Source: Onthophagus taurus
Taxonomy: Eukaryota; Arthropoda; Insecta; Coleoptera; Scarabaeidae
DNA length: 64,000 nt
Direction: 5' to 3'
NCBI RefSeq assembly: GCF_036711975.1
Contig: NC_091976.1
Coordinates: 5,022,001-5,086,000 of the forward strand
Every line of letters begins with the position of its first letter. The first letter of the stretch is position 1. The translations under genes and the position numbers were made by a program. A model generated the notes under the pieces. That model did no database searches. It saw only the letters and a list, made by a program, of their open reading frames with translations, and was not told where the DNA came from. Positions 40,269 through 52,593 of the stretch are shown here, piece by piece.

Positions 40269-43199
40269 TATTACACCTGTATATTGCACAATAATATTGA
40301 CCGTCTAGGGGCCACTTAAGCATAACAGCAGTCATTAAAGATTCAACAGATTCAACGGTCGAGAGTTTCAACAGAGACAAAGGGGAAGAAGAAGAGGTAC
40401 ACCAAGTCTTACTAACAAACAACTTTTTACATATCTTGAGTGAAGCTTGAAATTGAAGCTTCTTTAGATTTTCCACTGTTAGTCGGAAGAATTGATCAAG
40501 GTGAAATATTGAATCCAGTAACATGTTATGACTCTACATAACATGCATTGTTTGGATTACAGTTACAAAGTGATTTTATAGCATTCCTTAAGTGGTAGTA
40601 TATGAAGTAAAATCTAAAGATTAATCGAAGCTATTTATTATGCAAAAGCAAGGATTGAATTCCTACAAATTCTTCCGGATATATTGGAATGAATGGTTGT
40701 AAAAAATTAATTGCCAACCATTTTACCGGTTTTATTATTTTTTTTGCTGTTCGAGTATTGTCGAAATCGATTGAAAATAAATTTTTCCCTACGACACCGT
40801 GAAATACATCCGTGACACCATCGTGAATTCCGGATGTGATTTAACCCCGAAAATCGAATAACGAACGTGAAATAACCACAGCAAGACGTTTCCACGTACA
40901 TTTCATATTTTTCGATTTATTTTTATCCTGATTTTTCTATTAAATTTTCGCTGAGCTTCGATTTTCTCTAAATTTTTTCATTTTCACCGTTTAAACCGCT
41001 CGGTGCTCGTAAATTTATGAAGTTACCGGATAAATTATTCCCCGTGAATTAAACCGAGAATCTCGACCCGCCATCCAAAACAATAATAATAAAACAAGAG
41101 TTTTGAACAACTAACTTTTAATATTTATGATTCTCTCATTTTCTCTATTCCTATGCCTCTTTTTATACGGAGATACGATGAAAACGTACTTTTATCGATT
41201 TTGATATTTGATGTGGTTGAGTCGGAAAGCTTTAACCAGGTGAAATTCTATCTAAATATCCCCATATTTATGGATTTGCCGTTGAGACGTAATAAAGCGA
41301 AAAGGATGAAGCCCTAAAGGTATAAAGATCGGTTAAAAAGATTGCTATTTAAAAAAACCTTTTAACGTTTTTCAATTTTATTCACAAGTTTAAAATTACC
41401 AAACCAAATTTGCTATCAAATAATTTTTTTTTAACTTTTTATTACATCCTAGTAATTTTCGACTGCTAATTTAAATAAATAGACCGTAAATCTCAACTAA
41501 TGACCTGTACCTCAACAACATCCATTACAATTGCGACGTTCCAAAGTATTGTACCCGCTTTACCGTGTGAATTTATAACCCATTACGTTTATTTTCACAT
41601 CCCCAAAATTATTTGTCAACCTGCACATCCGATTAATTACTAAAATGTTATCAACAAATTTCGTTTTATGCATGTTAACCGATAAATTATTGTTAAATTA
41701 GAAGTGATAATAAAATATTTATTACTTCATTTAAAAATTATCTCGAAATTTATCTCGATATCACCAACAACATGTGACCAAGTTTAATTATAGAAACTTA
41801 TGACGAGTTCTTGGGAAGTAGAATATAATGACCAAAACCCAATTTCACGACCGCTCGATGTCAAAAAAAGATGGATCGCCGGCTTAGAGAAACTAATTTC
41901 AATTCCGTGCGCATTGCAATTGCTCCATATCTGCATATAAATTGGAGTAGAAGCGAAAATCCCTAAAGCAACCACGTGGTACAAATCCCCACAGACCTAC
42001 TAAAACCCCTACACTACTAATTACTCCGCTCACTCATTAAAAATTTACTAAACATCACACAACGTCAAACTTCCTTAAATTAAATTATAGAAACTAATCG
42101 TAGAAATCTTCATTGTTTTGGAAGTAATTTAATAATCTCTTATTGAAATCATTGTTTAATTGTATGGTGAGTATTAAGAGGTTCGTTGGATCGTAAATAA
42201 GTTTGAATGAGATGTTAATTCGATTTTGAACTGGTAAACGGTTGGATTCCGAGACGGTTCTGATGATTTGCATGTTGGAGGCGCCAAATACGAGTTCTTC
42301 TCTTCAACCGCAAAATGATGCTGACCGTGGTGGTTTGTTATTATTATGATGGTGAATCGCGCGCAACGACAAACACCACCGTCGTTTATAAGGGTGCGAG
42401 AAAGACCCGTTTAACGCCAGTTGGTGATTTCTACTGCACTGGGAAAGTCTTGATATTCAACCAAATTTTTTTGGTAAGTAAATAAAAAATATTTATATAA
42501 AATAATAATTTGAATTAAATAATATTTTTTATACAAGGTTTTTAAAAATTGAGTTAAACTTACGAAATTTGAAACGCTTTTAAAAATTATCAATAAATGT
42601 GATTATTATTTAATAAACAAACAACATTTTTCGTGAGTTTATTTAAAAAATATTTTTAAAATCCATTTCTTGGAAAGTTAATATAGAAATTTCCTATCTT
42701 AGAGAGTTTGTTGACGTTCCACTTTTGAATATAACCGTTCAAGTTTTGCAGCTTAATAAATATAACCCAAAAACTAAAAGCACCAAATATCAACAATTCC
42801 TATCAAAATCAAAATATTTTTGTATGAAGTATCCGAATAAGTAATAAAAATCATTTTAATTAAAATAACAAAGTTGCAGACCAGAACTGATAAATTATTG
42901 CCAAGCGCATTTAAAATTTTCCGTCATATTTAATGAAGTTATCAATTAATTATTAATTAATTATTATTTCAAATTTTCTTATTTGAATATGCCTCCCGAT
43001 TTGATAGATCCGTTAATTCTATTGTAATCGCCATAATTCCTGCATGAAATCTTCAAAAAGTTTGCATCATCTTAGCTATTTTTCAACAAATTTTTGGTTC
43101 GATTGTTTAAAAAGGACGTAATTTAATGCGAGATCAATATTCAAAGATTTGTTGTAAACGAAATTTATATCTGCTTATTAGAATCACTCTTAACATCGT
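40269..43199. other. Long non-coding stretch
   Basis: No convincing coding sequence. A minus-strand frame at 40255-40524 has a Ser-rich, non-repetitive composition but no motif. 42240-42420 is less AT-rich, with CG dinucleotides (GTGAATCGCGCGCAACGAC) that may mark a promoter or 5' exon. 40700-42200 looks like single-copy intergenic or intronic DNA. Confidence 0.4.
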
Positions 43200-45060
43200 T
43201 CCTGATATTTGTCAACGTTAATATTGACATCTCTCAAAATCTCGTTTTGATATTCACCATCAGCATTACTAATTTTCTATTTAAAACATCACTCTACATT
43301 TGCCTAGACACTTGACAACAACTATTTGGTTTTCGCCAACTTCTTACCCAACATCTATAAACAGTACTTTTAATATCTCCCAACATCGTCCTTGATTTCC
43401 ACCATCATCACTGGTGGTCCGCAACATTGTCTACAGCATCACTCTATATTGTCCTTAACGTTTCTCAATCATGTCTTGCCCTCAATCAAAATATTCTGTA
43501 TTATACATTATTCCTAATATTTCTTAACATCACTCTGAACTTTTGCCATCGTTTAGGACATTGTCTTTCACATGTCCATACTTTTCAGACCTTCATCAAC
43601 ATTATCTACAGCATTCCACAAAATTATCCCTGACTTCAACATCATTATTAACACCCTCTTTGATACCCTCTACAATCATTATTGACGTTGCTCAACATTG
43701 TCTACAGCAATCCTCAATATTATTCCTGACAACTCTCAACACAGTCCTAGTCTTACAGAAGATCTTCTTCATAATCTATAATCAACGTCTTTGATATCTC
43801 TAAACATCATCCCTGATATCACTCAACATCAATATTAACATCGTTCAGTATCATCCTTGATATCCCCCAACATCATCACTGCTTTTCCACAATTTTAAAC
43901 ATTCCTCCAAATTTTCCCTGACATCTCTCAACACTTGCCTAGCCTTACTTGAGATTTTTCTTATCATCCATCACAAACGTCTTTAAAAACTTTAAATATC
44001 ATCCTTAATATCACTCAACATCACTATTGACATGGTTCCTTGATATCACGCAACATCACTGTTGACATCGGTCAACATCATCCCTAATATCCTGCAACAT
44101 CATTGCTGACGTTGCGCGACATTGTCTACAGCATTCCCCCATATTATTTCTGGCATATCTCAACACCGTCCTAGTCATACTTAAGATCTTCCTCATAATC
44201 TATAATCAACGTCTTTGATATCTCTTAACATCATCCCTGATATCACTCAACATCAATATTAACATCGTTTAGTATCACCCTTGACATCCTCCAACATCAT
44301 CACTGATTTTCAACAATATTGTCTAAAACATTCCCCCAAATTTTCCCTGACGTCTCTCAACACTAGCCTAGCCTTACTTGAGATTTTTCTTATCATCTAT
44401 CACCAACGCCTTTAAAAACTTTAAATATCATCCTTGATATCACTCAACATCACTATTGACATGGTTCCTTGATATCACGCAACATCACTGTTGACATCGG
44501 TCAACATCATCCCTAATATCCTGCAACACCATTGCTGACGTTGCTCAACATTGTCTATAGCATTCCTCAATATTATTTCTGACATATCTCAACACCTCCT
44601 TGATATCTCTAAACATAATCCCTGATATCACTTAACATCAATGTTAACATCATTCAGCAGCATCCTTGATATCCTCCAACATTTGACTTTCCAACTGACT
44701 TTCCACAATATAGTCTAAAATGTTCCTCCAAATTTTCCCTGACATATCTCAACACGGTCCTAGTCTTACTTAAGATCGTCCTCACAATCTATAATCAACG
44801 TCCTTGATATCTCTAAACATCATTCCTAATATCACTCAACATGAATATTAATAGCATTCAACATCATCATTGATATCCCTCAACATCATTACTGGCGTTG
44901 CTCAACATTATCTACAGCATTCCTTAATATCATCTATGACATCTCAAAACACTGTCCAAGTCTTACTCAAGATTTTACTCTTAATCTATAATCAACGTCC
45001 TTGATATCTCTAAACATCATCCCTGATATCACTTACTGCTGCCGTATTTTACATCAATAT
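43200..45060. repeat. Complex satellite-like array with higher-order units
   Basis: Degenerate copies of a roughly 20-25 base word around CAACATCATCCTTGATATC run through the whole region. Above that, a block starting AATCTATAATCAACGTC recurs at 43773, 44197, 44786 and 44983; the first two are 424 bp apart and nearly identical for several hundred bases. Non-coding on both strands. Confidence 0.8.
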
Positions 45061-46830
45061 CTTCCCCATCATCTGTTAGTATCCCCTCTAATATTTTTGA
45101 ATATCATTCCTAATCTTCTGCAACATTGCTCCCGAGACTTTCCGCTATCCTGTTATCACTCAACTAGTTTCCCATAATCTGCTAACATTACCTTTGATGC
45201 ACATCGTTTCTGTACTCCGTATAATCTCTCTACGTTGCCGATACAATGTCTCCATCATAGAGTATGAAGTTTACATTATCTTTAGAATCTTATTTTCTTC
45301 TGCATTGAAACTGTATGTAAGATGCGTTATATCTCTATCAATTCTGCTTCATGTATAAATCAAGTCTTTATCAAGCTTGTATCGAGACAATTCCGAATGA
45401 TGCTTTTACATCATCAAATTTTTTACTTTGTTTCTATTAAGAACAGAGCACATATCGGAATCTGTATCGTGTCTGTATTAAACAACATCTAGGAGCAGGT
45501 AGAAACTTCTTCATGATCGTATACAATTTCCTTGCAGTTCTTATTAAATGGGCTCAAGTCTTTTTCAATTTTCAATTTTCACTATAATGATTATGATAGG
45601 TCCAGTAAAACTGTTGTTCATTAAATCTGAACTTAAGATTTCATCAAATCTCCATTGATACAACTCTGTATAAAGTGTGAATCATCTCTGCATCAAACTT
45701 GCACCATGTTTGTATGAAGTTAACGCATTAACCCTCCATCGTGCATGCATCGAGTCAACAGCAACATGTTTCTGCCAAATCAAATGTCCATTTCTTCATT
45801 TCCTAGATAGATTCAGTACTGAAATCGATATTAATTCTATCGTATCTGCATGAACTCTTCCATCAATACAATTCTCTATAAAATGTAGGTACATAATCGT
45901 TACATCAAATTTTCACCATGTATTTATGAAGTCACGTCTTTACAGTGTCAAGTTTCCTTCAAATTTGCACTAAGGTTACATCTTATCTCTGTTCGATCTG
46001 AATCAATACTCTTTCAAAATCGCATTTAATGTTCATAGTAGGAATTGCAATCCCAGGATTTCAATCCCGCAAATCCCGGGATTCCGTACATATTTAAATC
46101 TCGAAAATTATCCCGGGAATCGATTATAATTTCAGGATGTTTGTGTCTTTAATTTACTATTTTTAGAAGAATACGACTCGATCTATCGGTTGACACTGCA
46201 AGCACGCATTCGATATTACAAAATTACATAAAAAAAAGACCACAAAAAAGAAATTAAATTAATTTTAAATTGTCAGACTAGGTGGAGTACACTGTTTGTT
46301 ATGTTGGAGCGATTCCTGTCCACCTGTCTAGTTAACTAAGAATGCACTCTTCAATACATTGATACAGGAAATTGATATATTCAGTAATGGAGGAAGTATG
46401 GATAAAAATCTTCAATCCGCTTTTGTATGTTTGAAAACTATTTCACCAAGTGTGGAATCGGAACGGCGCACTTCTTTAAAAATAGTGCTATCGACGGTTG
46501 ATTTTTTTTTGGTTGAAATTTCTTGTATTATGGTTAGAATAAGCTGAAATGTTAAAAACACCTTGAACACTTTTTATTTATAATTACATATGTAGCCCAG
46601 AAATCCGAGGATTACCCGGGATAGAGAATTCTGATCCCGAAATCCCGGGATTGTAAAAACCCTTCTTGATTATAATCCCTAGTTCATAGTCATTACAGAG
46701 TTTACATCAAGTTTTCAAAGGCTGCATAAAATCACCAACAATCTAACTTAAATTTTTATTACAACTGCGTCAAATTTGCATCGAGACAGCTCCATATACA
46801 TATAATATACATTGTCTTTTCAAGGATTTA
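45061..46830. repeat. Second degenerate repeat array (ATCAAG/TGTATCGAGAC words), split by a hAT derivative
   Basis: Imperfect units of about 23-26 bases such as ATCAAGCTTGTATCGAGACA (about 45370-45391) and GTTTACATCAAGTTTTCAAA (46699-46718) continue on both sides of the hAT insertion (46039-46681), showing that the array is older than the insertion. Confidence 0.55.
46039..46681 (+). mobile_element. hAT deletion derivative, 643 bp, 8-bp target duplication
   Basis: GTTCATAG flanks both ends (46031-46038 and 46682-46689). The ends start TAGG(A/G)ATT and carry CAATCCC(A/G)GGATTTC in inverted orientation. Inside, 46359-46547 keeps the hAT C-terminal dimerisation region (SPSVESERRTSLKIVLSTVD, where SxxSERxFS is usual). 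It is a short deletion product of a longer hAT transposon, moved in trans. Confidence 0.85.
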
Positions 46831-48140
46831 TAAAATCTTAACATTTCTTTGAATCTTCAATTTTCGGAGTTATGATTTTTCGATCGCCACCTTGACCATA
46901 ACGATGTATGTAGTGCATTTTTGGCGAGAGTTACACCTACGGTAGTTGATGTTACAAGTTTATCTATCTCACTTCAACGATTTACCGAATTGCCAAACTG
47001 TATATAGCTTTATAGATTCTTATTTTTGTAACGGTTCTTACTTCTTTCTTACCTATAATTGTGCTGTTGATTTGGCAGTATATATATTTGGCAGTATTAC
47101 TGCTTTTTGAATTATAATTCATGTTTCATCTTCTTATTTCGTTATGTGCATAAACTATATTTTTCTTATATTTGTTTGCTTTTCGATTTCTTCTAAGCAG
47201 TTTTTAGATAGTCTGCTATTAGCCTATACTATTATGCTACTTCATATCTTGCACCGCATTAAAGCTTTCAGACATTTCTCCCTTTAACTTGACACAGCCT
47301 TTTACCTTATTACATACACTTTTAATTATTCTGTGTATTTTTTTAATTCATATTTAACGATCCTAAGGCTTTCCACATTTCTTCTTTCGGTATCTTATGA
47401 AAGGCTGCTGTTAGGTCCGCAAAAGCTAGATATAAAGCTAGAATCTTACCTATTTCTAAACACCATTTGTTCCTCCTCTATCAAGAGCTCGTTTACAATA
47501 TGCCGTTATTGTTTCTGCTGCTCCAAAGTCGCCCAATGTTCCATTCCATCCTTGTGCATTCTAATCTCCTGCTCTCTATCTCCACGTCTTCAATTGGAGC
47601 ACATAATTGTATTAGTGTTACTTTTTCTTCCAATTCTAGGTTTATGATAATAATTCTGAAATTTATACTTTTCCAGTTTACTATTCTCATTTCAATCTCG
47701 ACATTCGTTATTATTCCTGCTACTTCCTTGATCCGACTTCCCACCGGAATTACTTAATATATAATTCTTAGCCTCTTCTTCTTGATCTCGCTGATACCAA
47801 GTATTCTATATTTTTCCATCTCCTGAACTATTATTTACTTCGCTTTTTCAATTAGCATTTTAATGTTCCACGTTCCAATTCTTAACCTGGTCCTTGCTTA
47901 ATTTCCAGCAATTCCGAGGTTCCCGTAAAAACTCTAAAAACGCTGATTGGTTGCCCCATTACCTCGAGACAATTGGTCTTTTGTCTACGACTGTTTATTA
48001 TAGAATATTCACAGCAATCGTGTCTCCAGGACTTCCCCCATCGACCACCCAAGGGATGTGCTCTACCAAATAAGGTCTCGCGAGAGATAAATCTCAAACA
48101 TGAAATTTCTACGTAATAGAAGATTTTACTGTACAAATTT
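46831..48140 (-). pseudogene. RTE-like LINE: 5' leader, endonuclease and a piece of RT
   Basis: On the minus strand: leader-like sequence at 48140-47900, then EMEKYRILGISEIKKK (about 47820-47770), the endonuclease block VAGIITNVEIEMRIVNWKS and INFRIIIINLELEEKVTLIQ, LCAPIEDVE (47730-47590), and after a deletion the RT palm DLTAAFHKIPKEEMWKAL (about 47420-47365). Frames are broken and the rest of RT is lost; 46831-47250 is decayed. Confidence 0.6.
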
Positions 48141-48918
48141 CAGATTTTTCAATAATAAATCGAAAATATGAAATTGCAATATAAATATTGAAAATAACGA
48201 TATGATAATTAAAAAAATTATCTCGTCAATATCACTCTTTATTACACTTTCGTCTTTGTAATCTGAAAATCTCCGTTTCAGAACATTTTTAGACTGCTAC
48301 TCTTCGAGCAAAACAGAAAAAAAAAAGAATGAAAAAAGGATCTTTTGTTATTTGGGTTTTTGTTCAGAAAATGCGTCATAAAAAAGATTTTTTTTCATTT
48401 TCCAATAGCAATCAAGGAGTTAGTTATTCTCAAACGTGTACTTAACGAGAGTTAATAATCGTTAACGTTTACTTTTGGGGACGCCCAACGCGAATTTCCG
48501 CAAACTAACACGGTAGTACCGTTATTATGAGTACAGTTGGTTTTTGTGTTCTTCGTCGAAATTCGTCGTCCGGCAGCTGTTGGAAAGTTCTCCCTTATTT
48601 TAGTGGCACGTACGGTGCTAATTTGCGTAGTTTTAAACGTAGTTTAGAAACTGCTCATATGATATCTCCAACGGGTTTTCAGATTTAATGTAATTTTAAG
48701 CTCGAACTAAGCAGAGTTTAAATTACATTCTATAACTATGTAATTTTAGAATGCTTTATATTTAATTAATAAAAAATGTAATTATTCACGTTTCGAATTC
48801 CTTTCAAAAAGACGAATAACAAAAGAATTTTTTTTATGGGATTTTTCTTTGTAACTGTTTTACAACGGATTCTTTCAGATTACAAAAACAAAGTAAATTA
48901 GGGGTTGATGTCGAGTAA
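48141..48918. other. Non-coding stretch
   Basis: AT-rich with a less AT-rich island at 48470-48680 (ACGCCCAACGCGAATTTCC) that could be a promoter or untranslated exon. No coding sequence that I can support. Confidence 0.35.
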
Positions 48919-49100
48919 ATTTTTAATTTGATGAGTTGGATAATCCGGGAGTTAATTAACAAATTTAGATCTGCTTTCGTTTTAAGAGTTTAATTAATCT
49001 TTTAAATTGTTTTTAAGGATGAAATTTGATTTATTAAAAGAAATTTAAGGATCGTGTAAAATTTAATATTTTTATTCGCAATATTTTTTATTTCTTCTTT
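48919..49100 (+). repeat. Copy 1 of a dispersed duplication
   Basis: It shares TTTTTAATTTGATGAGTTGG and then, collinearly, AATTTAGATCTG, AAGAGTTTAATTAAT and ATTTAAGGATCG with 56281-56665. Copy 2 has about 170 extra bases in the middle. Confidence 0.7.
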
Positions 49101-50960
49101 ATTTGAATCAGATAGACAGATTCAAATACTGGCAATTATGATATTGTTGACAGCAGCTCGAAACAATTCTGCAGACGTTTCCCCAAATCAAGTTATAAGG
49201 TTCCACAACCAAGAGATTTTTCAATGACTCCTTTATGGCTTCCTGCAATTTCCTTTTTAGTATGTCGCGATCTGACGGACATGGAGGATTAAAGGATTCT
49301 AATGGTGGTACAATGTTTACTTCTGCGTTTGATGATGAACAGGATGGTTGTTGTGGATCTTCAAGTAATAGTGCTCCTTCTTCTGTAGCTACAAGTGAAA
49401 GTTGTTTGCTTAATGAAACAATGCGCTTCGTTAGGGATATTTTAGTTATGCGTTGCAGTATCTCATTTTCTGCTTGATGTCCACTTTGCAGGTACTGCAG
49501 TATTTGATTTTTTTTTGCGATATTCGAAGTTTTAATACATTTAGCAATTCCAAAGCAATGGAACTTTCTTTTTCAGACAGCGTATCTACCATGAACTTGG
49601 CAGTCAAAAGATTTTAAACTCTTCGGCATAACGCATCTACTGTCACTTTTACAGGCGCCAAATTGCTAATAATAAATTCATTTGATCTTCTGAAAATTTT
49701 ATATCGCATCCAATTATATTAACCAGTGATAACATTTCTCTAACATAACCAACAAACTGCTCCAGCGTGTCCGAAAATCTAACATCAGAGAAAGAACTCT
49801 GTACCCATGCTCTATGATGACACTGACACTTGATTTGTTCAACTATATCATCATTTCTGCTTTCTCCTTCCCAATTTTCTACATTTTCGTTTGTACAGTT
49901 TCGTTTGTATAGAAAACATCTGTTAAGGTTAAATTTATACCATGAGTCAAGCATAACGGATCTTCAGATATCTTCATCTATTAATTTTCCTAATTTTATC
50001 ATAACAGCTGCTCCATCAGTGGTGATGCTAACTATGTCTTCATTAATTAATAAACCAAAAGTTGGTAACTTTTCTTCAATTAATGATAAACATTTTCCTG
50101 CTGGTACTGACCCAATTGAACGTACTAACCCGATATTCCTGAATAATCCTTCACTAGAGTCTACATTAATATTAATGTATCGATTGCGAACTGAAGTCCG
50201 CTGTTGTTATGTTATGCTGAATGGTGTACCTTTAGACTTTAAACTACACATTTCAGAAGTTATTTTATCTTTAATTTTCTCAGAGTGGAGGAGAACCGTA
50301 TTCCGTATTGTGGTTGAGGTTTTTCTAATATCTGCAAATCATCGTGTTCGTAAACCTTCTCCGACGTTTTGAGAGGTAATAAAGATATGAAATACGTGCC
50401 CGTACTTCATCATTCTCCTTGTTTTTGAAATTTTGAGCTGGTAATCAGTTTTGGTTTCTTGGAAATAATTTGACTATCAGTGTCGCTGGTGGTGGGTTCA
50501 TATCTTCTTTCTTCACATTAAATTCGTGAATTGTTTTCAAATGGGTATGAGTATGAAGACCACTAGTTGATCCACCAATACACTTTATTTCCCGTGAACA
50601 TTTTTTACATTTAGCAATGTGCCATACATTAGCATTTTTCATCATCCCCTTTTCTATGATCGATAAATCGTTTTTTATCCATAACCAACTTATTAAAATA
50701 ATTTAAATAATAAAATATTATTCATTCCAACTTTACTTAGTTTATGAGTTGTAAACTGAATTGTTGTTAATTGTGCCTTCTAGCTTCTAACAAGTCCTAA
50801 CTGGAATTGTAATACAGCGCGCCGTTTAGCAAGCACTATCACTACCCCAGAAAGCCGGATCGATAAATTAATACTAAATACCGGTATTTTCGTAGGAATA
50901 AAGGTTTTAAATACACTAATTTTGCACCAATTTTAAAGCAATTTTGTCCGGGATTCCGGT
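49101..50960 (-). pseudogene. hAT transposase relic with BED zinc finger
   Basis: The BED finger is at 50645-50500: VWHIAKCKKCSREIKCIGGS, ending HTHLKTIHEF (C-x2-C...H-x4-H). Downstream, decayed catalytic sequence runs to about 49650 (FSDTLEQFVGYVREMLSLVN), then a spacer with SLSKQLSLVATEEGALLLED and LKRKLQEAIKESLKNL (about 49400-49200). The C-terminal dimerisation block is missing here. A palindromic CCGGGATTCCGG at about 50948 may belong to its terminus. Confidence 0.65.
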
Positions 50961-51079
50961 ATTGTAAGCTCTATTTCCGATCCCTTATTTATTGTTTGTA
51001 GCACGTGTTCCTCATGTGCAGCAACAAAAAATAAAAAAAGCCTTTGAGATGTGACTTCCAGTTTTTAGTTGACTTAGGT

Positions 51080-51440
51080 GACTTGAAAATTTTGCTCCTT
51101 TTATTGAAAACTGTCCTCACTTTTCATATACGACATTTTATTTCTTGTGTACTGTTCCAATACTCATTTATTATAGTTCCCAGATAATAGAACTGTTTTA
51201 CGCGTTCCATTCGAGCCCTGTTAATATAGAGATATTTTCTTTGCTGATTATTTTCTATGCTATCTGCCATCACCATAGTGTTATCAGCATATCTAATATT
51301 GTTTATTCTGATGCTCTCAAGTCAGCATCTTTAAGAATATTGATCATCTTTTGATGTTGAACTCCATGGAACGCTTTGTTAAAAATTTATGTGATACAAG
51401 TTATATCTTCTTCGTTTGGTAGTTTTAAGAATTCGGCCTC
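51080..51440 (-). pseudogene. RTE-like LINE RT fragment
   Basis: On the minus strand: FNKAFHGVQHQKMINILKDA, then NNIRYADNTMVMADSIENNQ (about 51304-51245; YADN replaces YADD) and VKQFYYLGTIINEYWNST (thumb). Truncated at both ends. Confidence 0.65.
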
Positions 51441-51665
51441 CACCAGTGTTGTCGATACATTGTTGTAGCCGATTTCTGAAGTGCAAGTTGACTCTTTCCA
51501 GCATAGCAATCGGTATGTTGTCTATTTTATGACGAATATTGTTTTTTTAATGCTTCCAGAGTTGCAGGAGGGTTATTAAACGCTTTCGAATTGAGGTAAC
51601 CCCATATAAAAATTACATGGGGCTAAACCTGGTGATCGTGCGGGCCATGTGATGTCACCTTTATT
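51441..51665 (-). pseudogene. mariner transposase C-terminal fragment
   Basis: The minus strand gives GDVTWPARSPGLAPCNF (about 51650-51600), where the last catalytic Asp is Asn (CNF for CDF), and then NSKAFNNPPATLEALKKQ (about 51595-51545), a typical mariner C-terminus. Frames broken. Confidence 0.6.
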
Positions 51666-51733
51666 TGAGATAAGTCGCCAGAGAAAATTTTCCCTCGTCT
51701 TGCTGAAAACATACTTCGCCAACAGAAAAATTT

Positions 51734-52200
51734 TCAAGAGCTAACATAAAAATATTGCCCAGCCAAGTATGGCCACATAATAATAATAATGCCTTTTATG
51801 ACATGAGCATACTTTGGAATACCGTATACAAACCTCAAACAAGCATTCTGCACTCTTTGAATGCGTAGAGTATCAACACTATCAATGGCATGGTAAAGCG
51901 GAGTGCAGAAGGTAAAATGGGATAGAACCAATGAATCACACAGCTGTTTCTATTATGTTAACGTCAAAGACCGACGATGAGGGTACAGTGCACGAAGACT
52001 AGCATATGCTCTACGCATAAGTGACGAAATCTGCTCTATGTATTTAAATGTGTTATCCATGATAACATCCAAGTTTTTTAAACTTTCACTTATCGGGACA
52101 GTAACATTATTAATACCAATTGTAAACTGTGAGGTAAGCGATTTGGTCACCAAAGAACTACCGAATAAAATTGCTTGGGACTTAGAAGAATTCAAGATAC
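51734..52200 (-). pseudogene. CR1/L2-group LINE C-terminal fragment
   Basis: On the minus strand: LNSSKSQAILFGSSLVTKSL, then LMRRAYASLRALYPHRRSL (about 52010-51955) and LRIQRVQNACLRFVYGIPKY (about 51870-51812), the same blocks as in the LINE at 23941-25855. A short (ATT)n stretch at 51778-51790 interrupts the C-terminus. Confidence 0.7.
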
Positions 52201-52207
52201 TTTAGTG

Positions 52208-52585
52208 TTAATTGATATAATTTTTTTGTTCGCTTAGTCCTTCAACCTTTTTAAGAGTATCCAGCAATGATTTCATATCATAAGCTCGCCAATCTATTCC
52301 AAATATGTGTACTTTTTCAATTTTTTTGTAAATTTCGTGGTAATGTTCAGGTAAAAGAATTTCTGCATGCCTTCTTAACTCCTTTTCAATTTTTCCGAAG
52401 ACCATATCTGCTGGGAGAAGGAATGGCCAGTCATTGAAAAAACTACTTCAATTTCTTTAAGATTACGTGTTGAATGCATGTAAAGCCACCAGTACAATAG
52501 ATGGATTATTTGGTTGTTTTTATTTTGGCCACCACAGCCATCAGCAAAGAATCTAATTTTTCGTACACCAGCCCAATCATTACTA
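52208..52585 (-). pseudogene. DUF7869-like fragment
   Basis: The minus strand reads IRFFADGCGGQNKNNQIIHL (about 52562-52503), with LLYWWLYMHSTRNLKEIEVV, then TGHSF, and a further open frame MVFGKIEKELRRHAEILLPE (52405 down to 52208). The D-x-C-G-G-Q-N-K-N motif followed by GHSF is what I recall of the DUF7869 family, multicopy in arthropod genomes and probably mobile. The N-terminus is absent and one frame change occurs at about 52410. The function is unknown; a nuclease-like fold is only a guess. Confidence 0.5.
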
Positions 52586-52593
52586 TTTAAAAA

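Noticed and set aside
43200-45060. CRISPR-like array of short repeats
   Set aside because: Units are degenerate, directly adjoining and without regular unique spacers, and the DNA is eukaryotic; it is satellite-like.
49830-50372. A 180-aa + strand frame
   Set aside because: It is the antisense reading of the hAT transposase relic between its BED finger and spacer regions.
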